Shown: positions 18,611 to 27,979 of the stretch, one piece after another
Position numbering within the stretch: position 1 is the stretch's first letter
Layout: each line of letters opens with the position of its first letter
From: Actinomadura rubrisoli
Lineage (GTDB): Bacteria > Actinomycetota > Actinomycetes > Streptosporangiales > Streptosporangiaceae
Reading direction: 5' to 3'
Assembly: GCF_004349215.1 (NCBI RefSeq)
Contig: NZ_SMKU01000010.1
Coordinates: 1-64,000, forward strand
Length of the DNA stretch: 64,000 bases
Program-made: the position numbers and the translations under genes
Notes under the pieces: generated by a model
Database searches by the model: none
Seen by the model: only the letters and a program-made list of their open reading frames with translations
Told to the model about the DNA's origin: nothing

Positions 18611-20674
18611 GTGAGCGCCAACACCTTTGACGGCACGGCCCACACGGTCCTCCAGGTCGGCACGCTCAACGGCACGGTCGAGTTGGGCCAGAAGGCGCGG
18701 ACGGTCCGGATCGTCCCGACGGTCACCTCGGTGTACCGCGACAGGGTCCCGGAGCTCACAACGCTCAGCGAGTGGGCCGATCAGACGAGCACCGGCAGCC
18801 CCCAGATCGTCAACATCACGGGTGAGCCCGGAGTGGGGAAGACGACACTGGCTCTCACCTGGATCAACGCGAACCGGGAGCGCTTCGGGCACGCCCAGAT
18901 CGCGATGGAGTGCGGTGGAGCCCTGGGGCACGGCCGGAGCATCGAGGAGGTCTGCGACAGCTTCTTCGCGCTGAAGAACGTGTCGCACAGCGCCGCCACG
19001 GTCGCGGCGAAGGTCGATCTGATGCGCTCGCTGATCGATGGAGAGGCCGTCGCGCTGCTGCTGGACGACGTGCGGTCCGCCGCCCAGGTGCTGCCGTTCC
19101 TGTCGGGCCTGCCGGGTCTGCTCGTCTTCATCACCAGCCGGGCACCCGTCCCGGGGCTCGCCGAGTACCGGCCCCGGCGCCTCGCCCTGGCGCCGCTGCC
19201 GGACGAGGCCGTCCGGGAACTGTTCGAGGAGATCCTCGGCGGCGAGCGGACCCGCGCTGAGCCCGCAGCGCTCGCCCGGCTCGTCGAGCTGTGCGCGGGA
19301 CTTCCGCTGCTGGCCAGCCATGCCGCCGGGCTGCTCCACGATGACGAGGACCTGCGGCTGGCCGACCTTGCCGACCGGATGGCCGAGCAGGGGCGCCTGG
19401 CGGCGATCGAGGCCGGCCACGACGACACGATGGCCAGGCCGTCGGCGGTGTTCGAGGTCGTCTACCGGGAGCTGGACCTGCCCGCCGCCCGGATGTATCA
19501 GGCGATCGGGCTGCACCCGGTCCGCGACTTCGACGCCGGCCTGGTGGCCGCGCTGTTCGCCGGACAGCCGGCGGGCGCCGAAGGGCTTGACCAGCTGGTG
19601 CGGAGGGGAGCCGTCCGCAAGGACCGGCGCGGCCGCTACGTCATGGACGACCTCACTCACGAACACGCCGGGCTGGCGGCCGACCGCGACATGGACCGCG
19701 ACCTCCGGCGGGCGATCCGCACGCGCATGGACGACTACTACCTCCGAGCGGCGGTCGCCGCGGACACCGCGCGTCGCTGGAAACTCAGTCCGCTGTACGG
19801 CCAGGAGGCTCCCTTCCCGCTGCCCGAGCTCGTCCGGCCCCGGGACGTGTTCTCCTGGTTCGGCGAGAACCTGTCCGCGATCATCGCCTGCATGGAGCGG
19901 GCGGGCCGCGTCTGGGAAGGGGCCGTACCGGGCTACGGATGGCAGATGGCCGAGGCCACCAACGCCTACTTCACCGCCGTCGGACGCCACGACGAACGCG
20001 CGACCGTCCTCAGCCTGGCCGAACGCGACGCCGACGCCTGCCAGAACCCGGACGCGCAGGCGCGTGTCCAGGCGCAGTGGGGCGAGATGCTCCTCGGACA
20101 GGGAAAACTCGACGAGGCGGCGGAGAGGTTCCGGCGTTCGCTCCAGGCCGCCGAGTCCGGGGCTGAATCGCGTGGGCGAGGTGCGGCCCTGGAATGGCTG
20201 GGCATCACCGAACGCCGTCGCGGCGATGCCCGCGCCGCTCTGGACTATTTCGACCGGGCATTGCCGTTTCTGGACCCGAACCGTCCGCGCAGCCGGGCGC
20301 TCCTGCACATGCACCGCGCCGACGCCCAGTCGGTGCTGGGCGATCGGCCGGCGGCGCTGGAGAGCTATCGGAAGTCCACCGAGGTGTTCCGGCGGCTCGC
20401 GGCGCACGGTCAGCGCGATGAGACCAACGAGGGCAAGGTGCTCGTCGGTCAGGCCGAACTGCTCGCGGAAACCCATCCAGATCAGGCGCGGCTTCTCTTC
20501 GAGGAGGCCATTCCCCTCTTCCATGCGGACGGCCGCGACTACCAGGAGGCCAAGGTCTGGGAAGCCCTCGGGGATCTCGGCACTGGGGACGAAGCGTGGC
20601 GGAAGGCCCTCGGGCTCTATGAAGAACTCCAAATGGGAGACGCAGCCGAACGCGTCAGAGCGAAATTGCGCTGA
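18611..20674 (+). CDS. NB-ARC/STAND NTPase with C-terminal TPRs
   Basis: 687 aa from GTG 18611 (GTG 18584 would add nine residues). A short N-terminal leader 'FDGTAHTVLQVGTLNGTVEL' is typical of actinomycete STAND proteins. The NTPase core has Walker A GEPGVGKTTLA (residues ~70-80), Walker B V-A-L-L-L-D-D-V and 'FITSRAPVPGL' (sensor region), then 'CAGLPLLASHAAGLL'. Residues ~470-680 form TPRs. No enzymatic effector domain is fused, so it may signal through partners as a transcription or conflict-type switch. It converges with the glycosyltransferase-like gene, overlapping it by 20 bp. Confidence 0.85.
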   Translation: MSANTFDGTAHTVLQVGTLNGTVELGQKARTVRIVPTVTSVYRDRVPELTTLSEWADQTSTGSPQIVNITGEPGVGKTTLALTWINANRERFGHAQIAMECGGALGHGRSIEEVCDSFFALKNVSHSAATVAAKVDLMRSLIDGEAVALLLDDVRSAAQVLPFLSGLPGLLVFITSRAPVPGLAEYRPRRLALAPLPDEAVRELFEEILGGERTRAEPAALARLVELCAGLPLLASHAAGLLHDDEDLRLADLADRMAEQGRLAAIEAGHDDTMARPSAVFEVVYRELDLPAARMYQAIGLHPVRDFDAGLVAALFAGQPAGAEGLDQLVRRGAVRKDRRGRYVMDDLTHEHAGLAADRDMDRDLRRAIRTRMDDYYLRAAVAADTARRWKLSPLYGQEAPFPLPELVRPRDVFSWFGENLSAIIACMERAGRVWEGAVPGYGWQMAEATNAYFTAVGRHDERATVLSLAERDADACQNPDAQARVQAQWGEMLLGQGKLDEAAERFRRSLQAAESGAESRGRGAALEWLGITERRRGDARAALDYFDRALPFLDPNRPRSRALLHMHRADAQSVLGDRPAALESYRKSTEVFRRLAAHGQRDETNEGKVLVGQAELLAETHPDQARLLFEEAIPLFHADGRDYQEAKVWEALGDLGTGDEAWRKALGLYEELQMGDAAERVRAKLR

Positions 20675-22355
20675 ACACGGCACTAACGGTCTGCTCCCCG
20701 CCGAAGCACAGCGTCAGCGGGCTCAGCGCCGCCAGGTCACGCGTCCCGGATACGCAACGTTCCGCCAGAACCGCGAACACGGGCTCGGCCGCTCCGGAAT
20801 CGGTGAGGGAGACCTTGACTCCCCGGCCGTCCCGGGAGCGGAGCACGGCGTGCCGCCCGTCCCGGACCAGCGTGAGCGTGAGGCCCGGCCGGTGCTCGAA
20901 GACGGACGCCGACCAGGTCGGCTCGTCCGCCGGCAGGGCCTCCCGCGTCGTCCAGATGACGTCGGCCGTTCCGGCGAGCCGGTGGTCCAGTTCGTGGTCG
21001 GCGACGATCAGCACGCCGGGACCGGCGCCGGTGACGGCCGCGGGCCACCGCTCGACCGAGAACTCGCGCGGTCCCGTCCGCTTGACACTTGTCCAGAGGG
21101 ACGCGGGGGTGGTGCCGTCGACGGCCGGGGCGTCGACCGCCAGGACCGGCGGTTCCGCGCCGGGCGGAGATTCGTCCATCATGGCGTAGAGCCGTTCGCG
21201 GATCAGGCGGAGCGACCGTCCGGGAGCGGAACTGACCATGGCCGCCGCGGTCGCGTGGGTGCGGTCGCGCAACTCCTCGGCGCGGCGCAACTGCGGTTCC
21301 AGAGCGGTGTGCGGATCGAGATGCGCGGCGACGTCGAAGAGCCTGCCCAGCCCGGACCTCGGATCGATCATGCCTCTGCCGGACTGGTCCAGCAACACCG
21401 GCCGTCCCGCGGCCGCCGCGTAGACACTGACCGACCCATGATCGGACAGCACCCAGTCGGCGGCGACGACAGCGGCCCGCCAGCCCTCCTCCGGTGGCAG
21501 AAGGATCAGTCCGGCCCGTAGCGATTCGTCCAGCCAGGCCCGGATCTGAAAGGCGCTGTGCGACGCCCAGACATTGGGATGGAGGACAAGCGCGACCCGG
21601 TACCCGTCGAACGGAAGACTCCTGAGTGTTCGCGATGTGAAAAGCGGATCGACACCGAAAAGCGAATCCTCTCGCCACGTCGATGCGACGGTGATCAGCC
21701 GCTGACCGGGCCGCAGTCCGAAAGCATGCCGATAATTAAGCCTGCGAGGAAGACTGGCGATCATCCTGTCATGGCACGGGTCACCGGCAAGAAAGGCTAC
21801 CGGCAGTGCCTCGGCACATCCCTCGGCAAGCCGCTCGAACTGCTCATCGTGCGAGAGTCCGATCGCAGCGGGCACCAACCTGCCCGCGTGCTTGAGCGTC
21901 TCCTCCGACAAACCGAAGACCGGTCGCCGGTCGCCGGTCGCCGGTCGCCGGTCGCCGGTCCAGCGTTTATTGTACCCATTCCCATGGGGAACGCGCAGTA
22001 TCGGACATTTAATCTCATGTAGATTATCGCCGAGGCCGGCAGTGATCGCAACCTGAAATTCCAGTGCTGTCGCCTGCTCCCAGCTCAATTGATGAATCTC
22101 GTTGGCTTGGATGAACGAATCGATTCCGTAGGGAAACATGGCATCACTGGTATGCGTGCAGAACAACTGGATGCGAGGGTCCTGGAAAAGCGGGATCAGG
22201 TCACCCAAACGCGTCGCGGCGGTGGCGCTGTGAATGACGAGCAGCACCCGCAGCGATGGCTGTGCGGTTCGCCATCCGGGCAGGACCGCACTGATCCGCC
22301 GGATCGTCGGGGGGAGATCCGCGTCCGTCACAAGCAGACAAGCATAGTGTCCCAA
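20655..22355 (-). CDS. glycosyltransferase-like (CDP-glycerol transferase-fold) protein of unknown role
   Basis: 566 aa from TTG 22355 (M-G-H-Y-A-C-L-L-V-T-D); GTG 22331 is an alternative start. The body 'YRVALVLHPNVWASHSAFQI', 'ILLPPEEGWRAAVVAADWVLSDHGSVSVYAAAAGRPVLL' resembles the nucleotide-sugar half of CDP-glycerol glycerophosphotransferase-type proteins, with the invariant D-H-G-S. Relatives occur in actinomycetes as uncharacterised proteins. A 7-bp tandem repeat lies in the coding sequence near residues 130-145. No signal peptide. Activity is inferred only from fold. Confidence 0.6.
   Translation of the reverse strand: MGHYACLLVTDADLPPTIRRISAVLPGWRTAQPSLRVLLVIHSATAATRLGDLIPLFQDPRIQLFCTHTSDAMFPYGIDSFIQANEIHQLSWEQATALEFQVAITAGLGDNLHEIKCPILRVPHGNGYNKRWTGDRRPATGDRRPVFGLSEETLKHAGRLVPAAIGLSHDEQFERLAEGCAEALPVAFLAGDPCHDRMIASLPRRLNYRHAFGLRPGQRLITVASTWREDSLFGVDPLFTSRTLRSLPFDGYRVALVLHPNVWASHSAFQIRAWLDESLRAGLILLPPEEGWRAAVVAADWVLSDHGSVSVYAAAAGRPVLLDQSGRGMIDPRSGLGRLFDVAAHLDPHTALEPQLRRAEELRDRTHATAAAMVSSAPGRSLRLIRERLYAMMDESPPGAEPPVLAVDAPAVDGTTPASLWTSVKRTGPREFSVERWPAAVTGAGPGVLIVADHELDHRLAGTADVIWTTREALPADEPTWSASVFEHRPGLTLTLVRDGRHAVLRSRDGRGVKVSLTDSGAAEPVFAVLAERCVSGTRDLAALSPLTLCFGGEQTVSAVFSAISL
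21921..21960 (+). repeat. heptanucleotide CGGTCGC tandem repeat in coding sequence
   Basis: 5.7 perfect copies of CGGTCGC lie within the glycosyltransferase-like gene and encode Gly-Asp-Arg-Arg-Pro-type residues. Because 7 is not a multiple of three, gain or loss of one unit shifts the reading frame. Confidence 0.85.
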
Positions 22356-22391
22356 ATGCGCACTTGATCGCGAAGGGTCCCTTCTGGTCCC

Positions 22392-22734
22392 CTAGTCGAT
22401 GGTGACGCCGTGGTCCCGCGCCAGACCGGCCAGGCCGTCCGCGTAGCCTTGCCCCACCGCGCGCAGCCTCCAGCCACCCTGACGGCGGAAGGGCGAGGTC
22501 CACCCGGATCCGGTTGGCCGCGGCGTCCAGACTGACCGCGCCGCCGGCCGACACCGGCTGGTTGCAGAAGATGAAATCGGCGTCGGTCCGGACGTTGCGG
22601 TCGGGAGCCAGGAGCAGGACGCAAGGATCATGGTCGGGTGACGGCAGGACGAAGGCGCACTGGAGGGACGGCGAGGAGATCTTGACGTTCTCACCCGCAC
22701 GAAGCGCGCTTGGGGGAGCGGCCGAGTCGGCCCT
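22392..22734 (-). pseudogene. TerD-family stress protein remnant (internal deletion and frame change)
   Basis: One frame encodes a TerD N-terminal part: 'LRAGENVKISSPSLQCAFVLP', 'CVLLLAPDRNVRTDADFIFCN', 'QPVSAGGAVSLDAAANRIRVDLALP'. Near 22480 the family-like sequence continues in another frame with the TerD C-terminus 'GGWRLRAVGQGYADGLAGLARDHGVTID' and a stop. The ~75 residues that normally lie between are missing. TerD proteins are ~190 aa calcium-binding stress proteins; this copy should be non-functional. No good start codon is seen at the 5' end. Confidence 0.7.
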
Positions 22735-22778
22735 GTCGAGCCACGAGATCGGTGGCCTTCCAGAGCCCGTCCTTCCTT

Positions 22779-23201
22779 TTATGTGGGCATTCGGGCCCAG
22801 ACGATTTTGCCTTGGCCGGTGGTTGAGGGGCGGGTGCCGGCCCGCTTGGCGTAGGCCGTGATGATGGCGAGCCCGCGGCCGCTCTCGGCGGTCGTCGCGG
22901 TATAGCGGTGGGCTGGGAGCGCGGGGGAGGGGTCCCAGCACTCCAGTAGCGGCGCCCCGTCGTGCACTGCGCAGCGGATGCGGATGGGGTGGCCGCGGGC
23001 GGCGCTCACGGCATTGGTGACGATCTCGCTCATGACGAGCGCGGAGTCATGGACGAGAGCCTGCCCATAGCCCCAGTTGGTGAGGGAGTAACGGACCAGT
23101 TCCCGCGCCAGGGCGACGGACGAGGGCACGGCCAGCAGGGTCAGGCGGATCTCGGGCACGACGCAGGCCGGGGTCGACGCGGTGAGACCTTGATCATTCA
23201 T
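22779..23201 (-). CDS. ATP-binding (HATPase_c, RsbW-like) regulatory protein
   Basis: 140 aa from ATG 23201 (the frame is open to 23288). It is a single histidine-kinase-type ATPase domain: N box 'LVMSEIVTNAVSAA', a G1-like acidic segment 'LLECWDPSP', and 'ESGRGLAIITAYAKRAGTRP' (G2). Such small stand-alone domains are anti-sigma/anti-anti-sigma type kinases in actinomycetes. It lies divergent to an XRE-DUF5753 regulator and DUF397 gene; the three together form the well-known differentiation-regulator type cluster. Target unknown. Confidence 0.85.
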   Translation of the reverse strand: MNDQGLTASTPACVVPEIRLTLLAVPSSVALARELVRYSLTNWGYGQALVHDSALVMSEIVTNAVSAARGHPIRIRCAVHDGAPLLECWDPSPALPAHRYTATTAESGRGLAIITAYAKRAGTRPSTTGQGKIVWARMPT

Positions 23202-23301
23202 GAGGACCGTCCAGGAGTTGTCGGAACGTGCCCTCACTTTTAGTGTTGAATTGCTAACCTGCTGTGCATCCGGGGTATCCGAATACACTTGCGGGTGAGC
23301 G

Positions 23302-24108
23302 ATGAGTGTCCGAGAGTCGATCGATCCGAACTCTTCGCTGTGGGCCTGGCTGGCCTTTGACCTGTGGTTTTACCGCACTCAGCGCGGTCTTTCGCTGGCT
23401 CAGACCGCCTTGATCGTTCGCGTGACCCGAGGAACTGTATCCAACTGGGAAGCGGGACGATTGCGACCCCGCGTCTCCTACATGCAGCGCCTTGACCAGG
23501 CATGGAACACGGGCGGCCACTTCGAGCGGCTGCACATGTTCGCCTGCAGTGGACACGATCCGGACTGGTACAAGCAGTACCTGGTGTACGAGCGGGCCGC
23601 GACGAACATCGAGATCTATCACGGCAAGACCGTTCCGGCTCTACTGCAGACCGAGGCATACACCCGGGCCCTCGTTGCCGACGGCGGGTACGAGTTGGAT
23701 GTCGCCAAGGAGACCGAGGCTCGTTTGAAGCGCCAGGAGATCCTCTCCAAGGACGATCCGCCGTACCTCTGGGTCCTCCTTGACCAGGAGGTACTTGAGT
23801 GCACGGTCGGCAGTCCCGAAGTGATGCGGGAGCAACTCGGCCACCTGGTCGAAGTCGGCAGGCTTCCAAGGACGGTCATTCGCGTCGTTCTCAGATCGGC
23901 AGGGAGGCATCCGGGGCATGATGGGGCGATCCAGATCCTCCGGGTAGGCTCCCGAGAAGTGGCGTACGTCGGAGCGCAACTCGGTGGGCGACTCATCGAG
24001 GGCGGAGACGAGATTGCCGCTGTTGTGCTTCGATTCGCTCAAATCGGAGCCGCTGCCCTGTCGAAGAAGGATTCTCTGGATCTGATCGAGCAGATGATGA
24101 GGACGTAG
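23302..24108 (+). CDS. XRE-family regulator with DUF5753 domain
   Basis: 268 aa. An N-terminal helix-turn-helix ('FYRTQRGLSLAQTALIVRVTRGTVSNWEAGRLRP', residues ~27-60) is followed by the DUF5753 sensor-like domain, recognised by 'FYHGKTVPALLQTEAYTRAL'-type text (here I-E-I-Y-H-G-K-T-V-P-A-L-L-Q-T), 'RLKRQEIL', 'WVLLDQEVLECTVG' and 'REQLGHLVEVG'. WhiJ-like proteins of this kind work with a small DUF397 partner, which is encoded 4 bp downstream. A GGGTGAG Shine-Dalgarno precedes ATG 23302. Confidence 0.9.
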   Translation: MSVRESIDPNSSLWAWLAFDLWFYRTQRGLSLAQTALIVRVTRGTVSNWEAGRLRPRVSYMQRLDQAWNTGGHFERLHMFACSGHDPDWYKQYLVYERAATNIEIYHGKTVPALLQTEAYTRALVADGGYELDVAKETEARLKRQEILSKDDPPYLWVLLDQEVLECTVGSPEVMREQLGHLVEVGRLPRTVIRVVLRSAGRHPGHDGAIQILRVGSREVAYVGAQLGGRLIEGGDEIAAVVLRFAQIGAAALSKKDSLDLIEQMMRT

Positions 24109-24112
24109 ACGA

Positions 24113-24301
24113 GTGATCGAGTGGCGAAAGAGTTCTCGTAGCGGCGGTGACAGCGATCCGGCCTGTGTCGAGCTGGCGAGGTTGGATGGTCTGGTCTGGG
24201 TCAGGGACTCCAAGGATCCGGATGGTGGATGGCTGGGGTTTGGGCGGGAGTCGTTCGCCGGGCTGCTGGTGCGCGTCAAGCAAGGGCAACATGGCCTTTA
24301 G
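24113..24301 (+). CDS. DUF397 domain protein
   Basis: 62 aa from GTG 24113. The signature W-R-K-S-S-R-S-G-G near the start, 'ACVELARLDG', 'VWVRDSKDPDGG' and 'FAGLLVRVK' is diagnostic of DUF397. These small proteins accompany XRE-DUF5753 regulators and are thought to modulate them. Four-base spacing from the regulator implies one transcript. Confidence 0.9.
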   Translation: MIEWRKSSRSGGDSDPACVELARLDGLVWVRDSKDPDGGWLGFGRESFAGLLVRVKQGQHGL

Positions 24302-24376
24302 CGGCTGCGATGGCCGGCTGGTCGGGGACTGCGGTCACCGTCTCTGGTGTTGGGGTTGTGTGAGCGGGCTGGTTTG

Positions 24377-25528
24377 TTAGGGGCGGAGGGTTGAGGTGGT
24401 CAGGCGGGGGCGTCCGGCGCCTCTGTAGAAGATGCCGGGGAGGCCCGCGGTCTCGAAGCCGGCGCTGGGGTTGGCCAGGAGGCGGGAGTGGTCGATGGCG
24501 AGCGTTCCCGTCAGGTCGTTGCTGACGAAGAAGATCGCGCCGCCGCCCTCGTTGGCGCGGTTGTCCCGGACGATCGTCCCTGCGATGCGGACGGTGAAGC
24601 GGTTGCCGTCGGCGTAGAGGGCGCCGCCGCTGCCGCCGCCGGGCGTGCCGCCGCGGGCCGGGTTGGCGCCGCGTCCGATGGCCCGGTTGCCGGACAGGGC
24701 GGAGTTGAGGATCGTCCAGGACGTCCCGATGCTGCTGAGCGCGCCGCCGTTGGAGCACACGCCGCCTGTGAAGGTGCTGCCGACGACGTGGACGGGCAGG
24801 TCACGGGACTGGTCGAGGACGCGGACGGCGGCGCCCCCGAGGTCTGGGCCCGTCGCGTCGCAGCGGTTCCGCTCGAACCGGGAGCCGATGATGGAGAACC
24901 GGCCGCCGCGGACGAAGATCGCGCCTCCGCCGCCGCCCTCGGCCTTGTCGCCCGTGGAGTCGCCGCCTGTGAAGCGGAGGTTCTGCACGGTGAGCCGCGG
25001 GGTGGGCTGGTCGTTGCAATGCGATGTCGTCCAGCCTTGGGCCCGGTCGCACGTGTTCATGTAGAGGATGCGGCGCTTGCCCGCGCCGCTGAGGGTGACG
25101 AGGCCGCCGCCGTCCAGCACAACGCGGGGACGGCTGTTGCGCACCTTCGCCGTCGCGGTCATCGTGATCGTCACCGGGCCGGGCCCGCAGTCGAAGGTGA
25201 TGACCCCGCCCCGCGCGACCGCGGCCACGACGGCCGCCGACGTGCAGGTACGCGGCGTCCCGTTCCCGATGACGTGGGTTGGGCGCGAGGTGTCCACTGG
25301 ACGGCCGTCCGCCGGTATGGGGGCGCGACCGTTGGGGTTGCCTGCCTGGAAGCGGTGGCTCTTTGGCTTCTTCTTCGGAGCCTTGGCCTTCGTCGGCGTG
25401 CTGGACGGCGATGCCGCGGGGGTGGCGGGCGCCGTCATCGCGGTCTGCCGTCGGGGTTCCCCGCCTCCGCAGGCTGCGAGGGCAAGGCACCCCGAGGTTG
25501 CGATGATCGGCGCGAAGAGTCGGCTCAC
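24377..25528 (-). CDS. lipoprotein with right-handed beta-helix repeats
   Basis: 383 aa from GTG 25528. Signal peptide with lipobox L-A-A-C-G-G-G, then a Lys/Pro/Ser-rich linker. The remaining ~300 residues form a parallel beta-helix (pectate-lyase/polymorphic outer membrane type), shown by repeated short strands and the G-G-A-I/L turns: 'GGGGGAIFVRGGRFSIIGSRFERN', 'GGALSSIGTSWTILNSALSGNRA', 'GGALYADGNRFTV', 'NEGGGAIFFVSND'. It is surface exposed, perhaps glycan binding; no catalytic residues can be assigned. The start overlaps the stop of the upstream broken gene by 4 bp. Confidence 0.8.
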   Translation of the reverse strand: MSRLFAPIIATSGCLALAACGGGEPRRQTAMTAPATPAASPSSTPTKAKAPKKKPKSHRFQAGNPNGRAPIPADGRPVDTSRPTHVIGNGTPRTCTSAAVVAAVARGGVITFDCGPGPVTITMTATAKVRNSRPRVVLDGGGLVTLSGAGKRRILYMNTCDRAQGWTTSHCNDQPTPRLTVQNLRFTGGDSTGDKAEGGGGGAIFVRGGRFSIIGSRFERNRCDATGPDLGGAAVRVLDQSRDLPVHVVGSTFTGGVCSNGGALSSIGTSWTILNSALSGNRAIGRGANPARGGTPGGGSGGALYADGNRFTVRIAGTIVRDNRANEGGGAIFFVSNDLTGTLAIDHSRLLANPSAGFETAGLPGIFYRGAGRPRLTTSTLRP

Positions 25529-27814
25529 GGCAGTTCCCAGGGTTGGGACGGAGTTCCGTCGGGTTCGCGGCCGTAAATGTAGCGTTCGGCCCAGCCGGGC
25601 AGTGTCCGGCGACAGTCGTAGAACAGGCCGGAGTCGGCGACGAGGGGGGCCAGCTCAGCCGCCTTCTCGGTCTCATCGAGGTCATCGAGCAGGCCGAGCA
25701 GTGCGGCCCGGTAGACCGGGTCGGGCGGGCCGGTGCGGACGACGCGTCGCAGCAGGGCGTCGGCCGTTTCGCGTGCGCCCGCCCCTTGGAGCAGCCCGAG
25801 CCGGAAGGCGGCCGCGGGCAGTCGGCCGCGGGCAGTCGGCCGGGATCGGCGGGCGCGCCGAGATCGCGCTCCAGCAGCGTCCGGGCCGCCTTGCGCGCAC
25901 CGAGCAGGCGAAGCGTCTTGAGCAGCCGGGCGATCCCGAGGACGTCGTCGAGGTCGACTGTGGCGGCGTGGCCCAGCAGCGCGGCGACGGCGTCTCGTGT
26001 TTCGGCGCCCCATTCCGCGCCGTCCCGGAGGTCCCGCAGGGCCAGGGCGAGTTGTGACGGGTCGATGACCTCGGCGCCCGCGATGCGCTGGAACAGGATG
26101 TCGGCCTCGCGGCGCGCGTGGATTCTCCGGAGCGTGCCGAGCAGGTGGGCGGCGGCGGGCAGATCTGAAAGATCGGCGTGTGCGCCGGGGCCCCGGTCCA
26201 GCAGGGCGGTGGCCGCACCGTCCGCGTCCACGTGCGTCGAGAACAGCACTTCCAGGCGCCACGCGGTGCTGAGGGCGTCGGTGATGTCGACGTTCAGGAC
26301 CGTGGCCTCGCCTTCGTGCTGGACGGCGAGCAGATCGCCGATGGTGTCCGGGCCATGCTGGTAGGGATTGAGATCCATGGACGAGAGCGGTTCCAGCAGC
26401 ACGCCCTGCGGAACGTCGGCGTCCTGGAGAAATACGACGGAGCCGCCGAAACCGAAGCCGTCCGGGCCGGGTGGCACCGGTTCTCGGGAGGCCAGCGCTG
26501 TCATCGCCAGTTCCTCGCCCTCGTCCCGCATAGTGATCAGCAGCCATGGGGTCGGGTCCAGATCGAGGAGGTAGCTACGGACGCCAGGCAGGGCGGGCGT
26601 CGTCACGTCCGGCATCGGGCTCTCCAGCCTGGGCGGATCGTAGTACTCCACCATCCTGCTAAAGGATCGGGAGCCGGATGGGACAGCGCGCAAGGCTGGG
26701 GCACGGCTCAGCAAGGTTTCCGCGGCCTCGTCCGCGTTCGCGGAGCGCAGCGCCCCCAGCAGTTCCTCGGCCTTCTTTGTGTCGGAGAGATCGACGTGGG
26801 CGGCGGGGTCCCGGTCCAGTAGCTTCCTCACGGCGTCGTGACGTCTTGTAGGGCGCAGCGCGTCGAGGAGGTAGGCGACGTCGGCTGGGTTGCTGAGGGC
26901 GGTGCGGGCGGGGAAGTCCCGCGCCAGCAGCATGGTCAAGGCCGCCTCCGCGCCGACGGAATGGAGCAGCCCCACCAGCCTGGCCGTATCAGGCGCGTTG
27001 ACCAGATCGACATGCGGGACGATCTGCTGCGCAACGGCGGAAACGTTGCCGGGATCGACGGAGTGCAGCAAGGCCATGAGGCGGCATGCGGCCTTTGTGT
27101 TGCCCGCGAGCGCGGCGTGCCGGTACAGAAGCGCGGCGTGCCGGAACAGGCCGCGCTGCTCGGCCTCCCCGGCCGGTACCGCGCATGTGTAGGCGTCCCC
27201 GAAGGCCAAGGCGGCCTCCCAGAACGTGGCGGGAGGACAGGCGTCGATCCGGGTCCGGCGGCCGATCTGTTCCAGGTAGTCCGACAGGCGGTAGCACGGC
27301 TGGCCGTCGTCGGTGTCAAGCGGCGTGCGAGGCCGGATGCGTGTGAGGGGTCCGCGGATGCCCTTGCAGGGAGCGGCGGTGTAGGCCAGCGCCTCGTCCA
27401 GCCAGCCGTCCTCTAGGATGTCCCAGTCCAGGTCGGTCATGTAGCCGGGGGCGGCCGCCTCCAGCAGGTCGCGGGGGAGCGCGGGCCCGTGGCCGAGGCG
27501 GCGGGCGTCCACCGCCGCGTGGATGACCGCCTGGGCCGGGACTGGAGCATTGCGGTAGCGACGACGTCGGGCTGAGCGGCGGGCGGGTCCGGCGAACCGA
27601 GGACGCGTCCGATGGTCGCCCGGGTCGGCGCGCCCGCCAGGCCGTCGTCCGCGGCGACGAGCCGGACGAGCTCGTCCAGCGACGGCGCCCCGGCCTCCAG
27701 GTACAACTCGTACAGCAGGTCCTTGAGGTCTCGCAGAGGGCCGGGCGCCACCCGCGGCCGCGCCACCACGCGGGGCCTGCGCACCGGCTCCCCGACCACC
27801 TGATCGCCACTCAT
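25525..27814 (-). pseudogene. broken HTH / helical-repeat protein gene (two frame changes)
   Basis: The first ~85 residues ('LRDLKDLLYELYLEAGAPSLDELV...TRATIGRVLG...PDVVATAML') are the N-terminal winged-helix-like domain common in large actinomycete proteins. Near 27535-27552 the homologous reading moves to another frame ('AVIHAAVDARRLGHGPALPRDLLEAAAPGYM'). The NTPase that I expect between these parts is absent. Then come ~40-residue helical repeats of the type 'LLxRDPAAHVDLSDxxxAxxLLxALR'. At 25810-25837 a 14-bp tandem duplication shifts frame again before the end ('LGLLQGAGARETADALLRRV...'). Removing one copy restores a continuous ending. The intact family is large (often >1000 aa). Confidence 0.7.
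25810..25837 (+). repeat. 14-bp perfect tandem duplication causing frameshift
   Basis: Two abutting copies of a 14-bp unit starting GGCCGCGGGCAG (25810-25823 and 25824-25837). Deleting one copy rejoins the two reading frames of the large repeat gene so that 'DPGRLPAA' runs directly into 'AFRLGLLQGAG'. This is direct evidence that the duplication made the frameshift. Confidence 0.9.
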
Positions 27815-27979
27815 CGCAGACCATCATTCACCGCAGGGACGGCGATGCGGGGTGAAATGCGGAGCCTTGTCCGGTCGGCACAACCGTGTCGCAACTCAGT
27901 TTCCGGCCGCGAGGCCACCCCATCCTGATGGCAGCAGGCCAGTTCCACTCCCTACGCCGGCACCACCAGGAGATCCCGA

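Noticed and set aside
17345..20683. Very long minus-strand open frame (over 1100 codons) opposite the acyl-CoA dehydrogenase and NB-ARC genes
   Set aside because: It mirrors two well-supported genes, its protein is His/Arg/Val-Gly low complexity, and long antisense frames are normal at this GC content.
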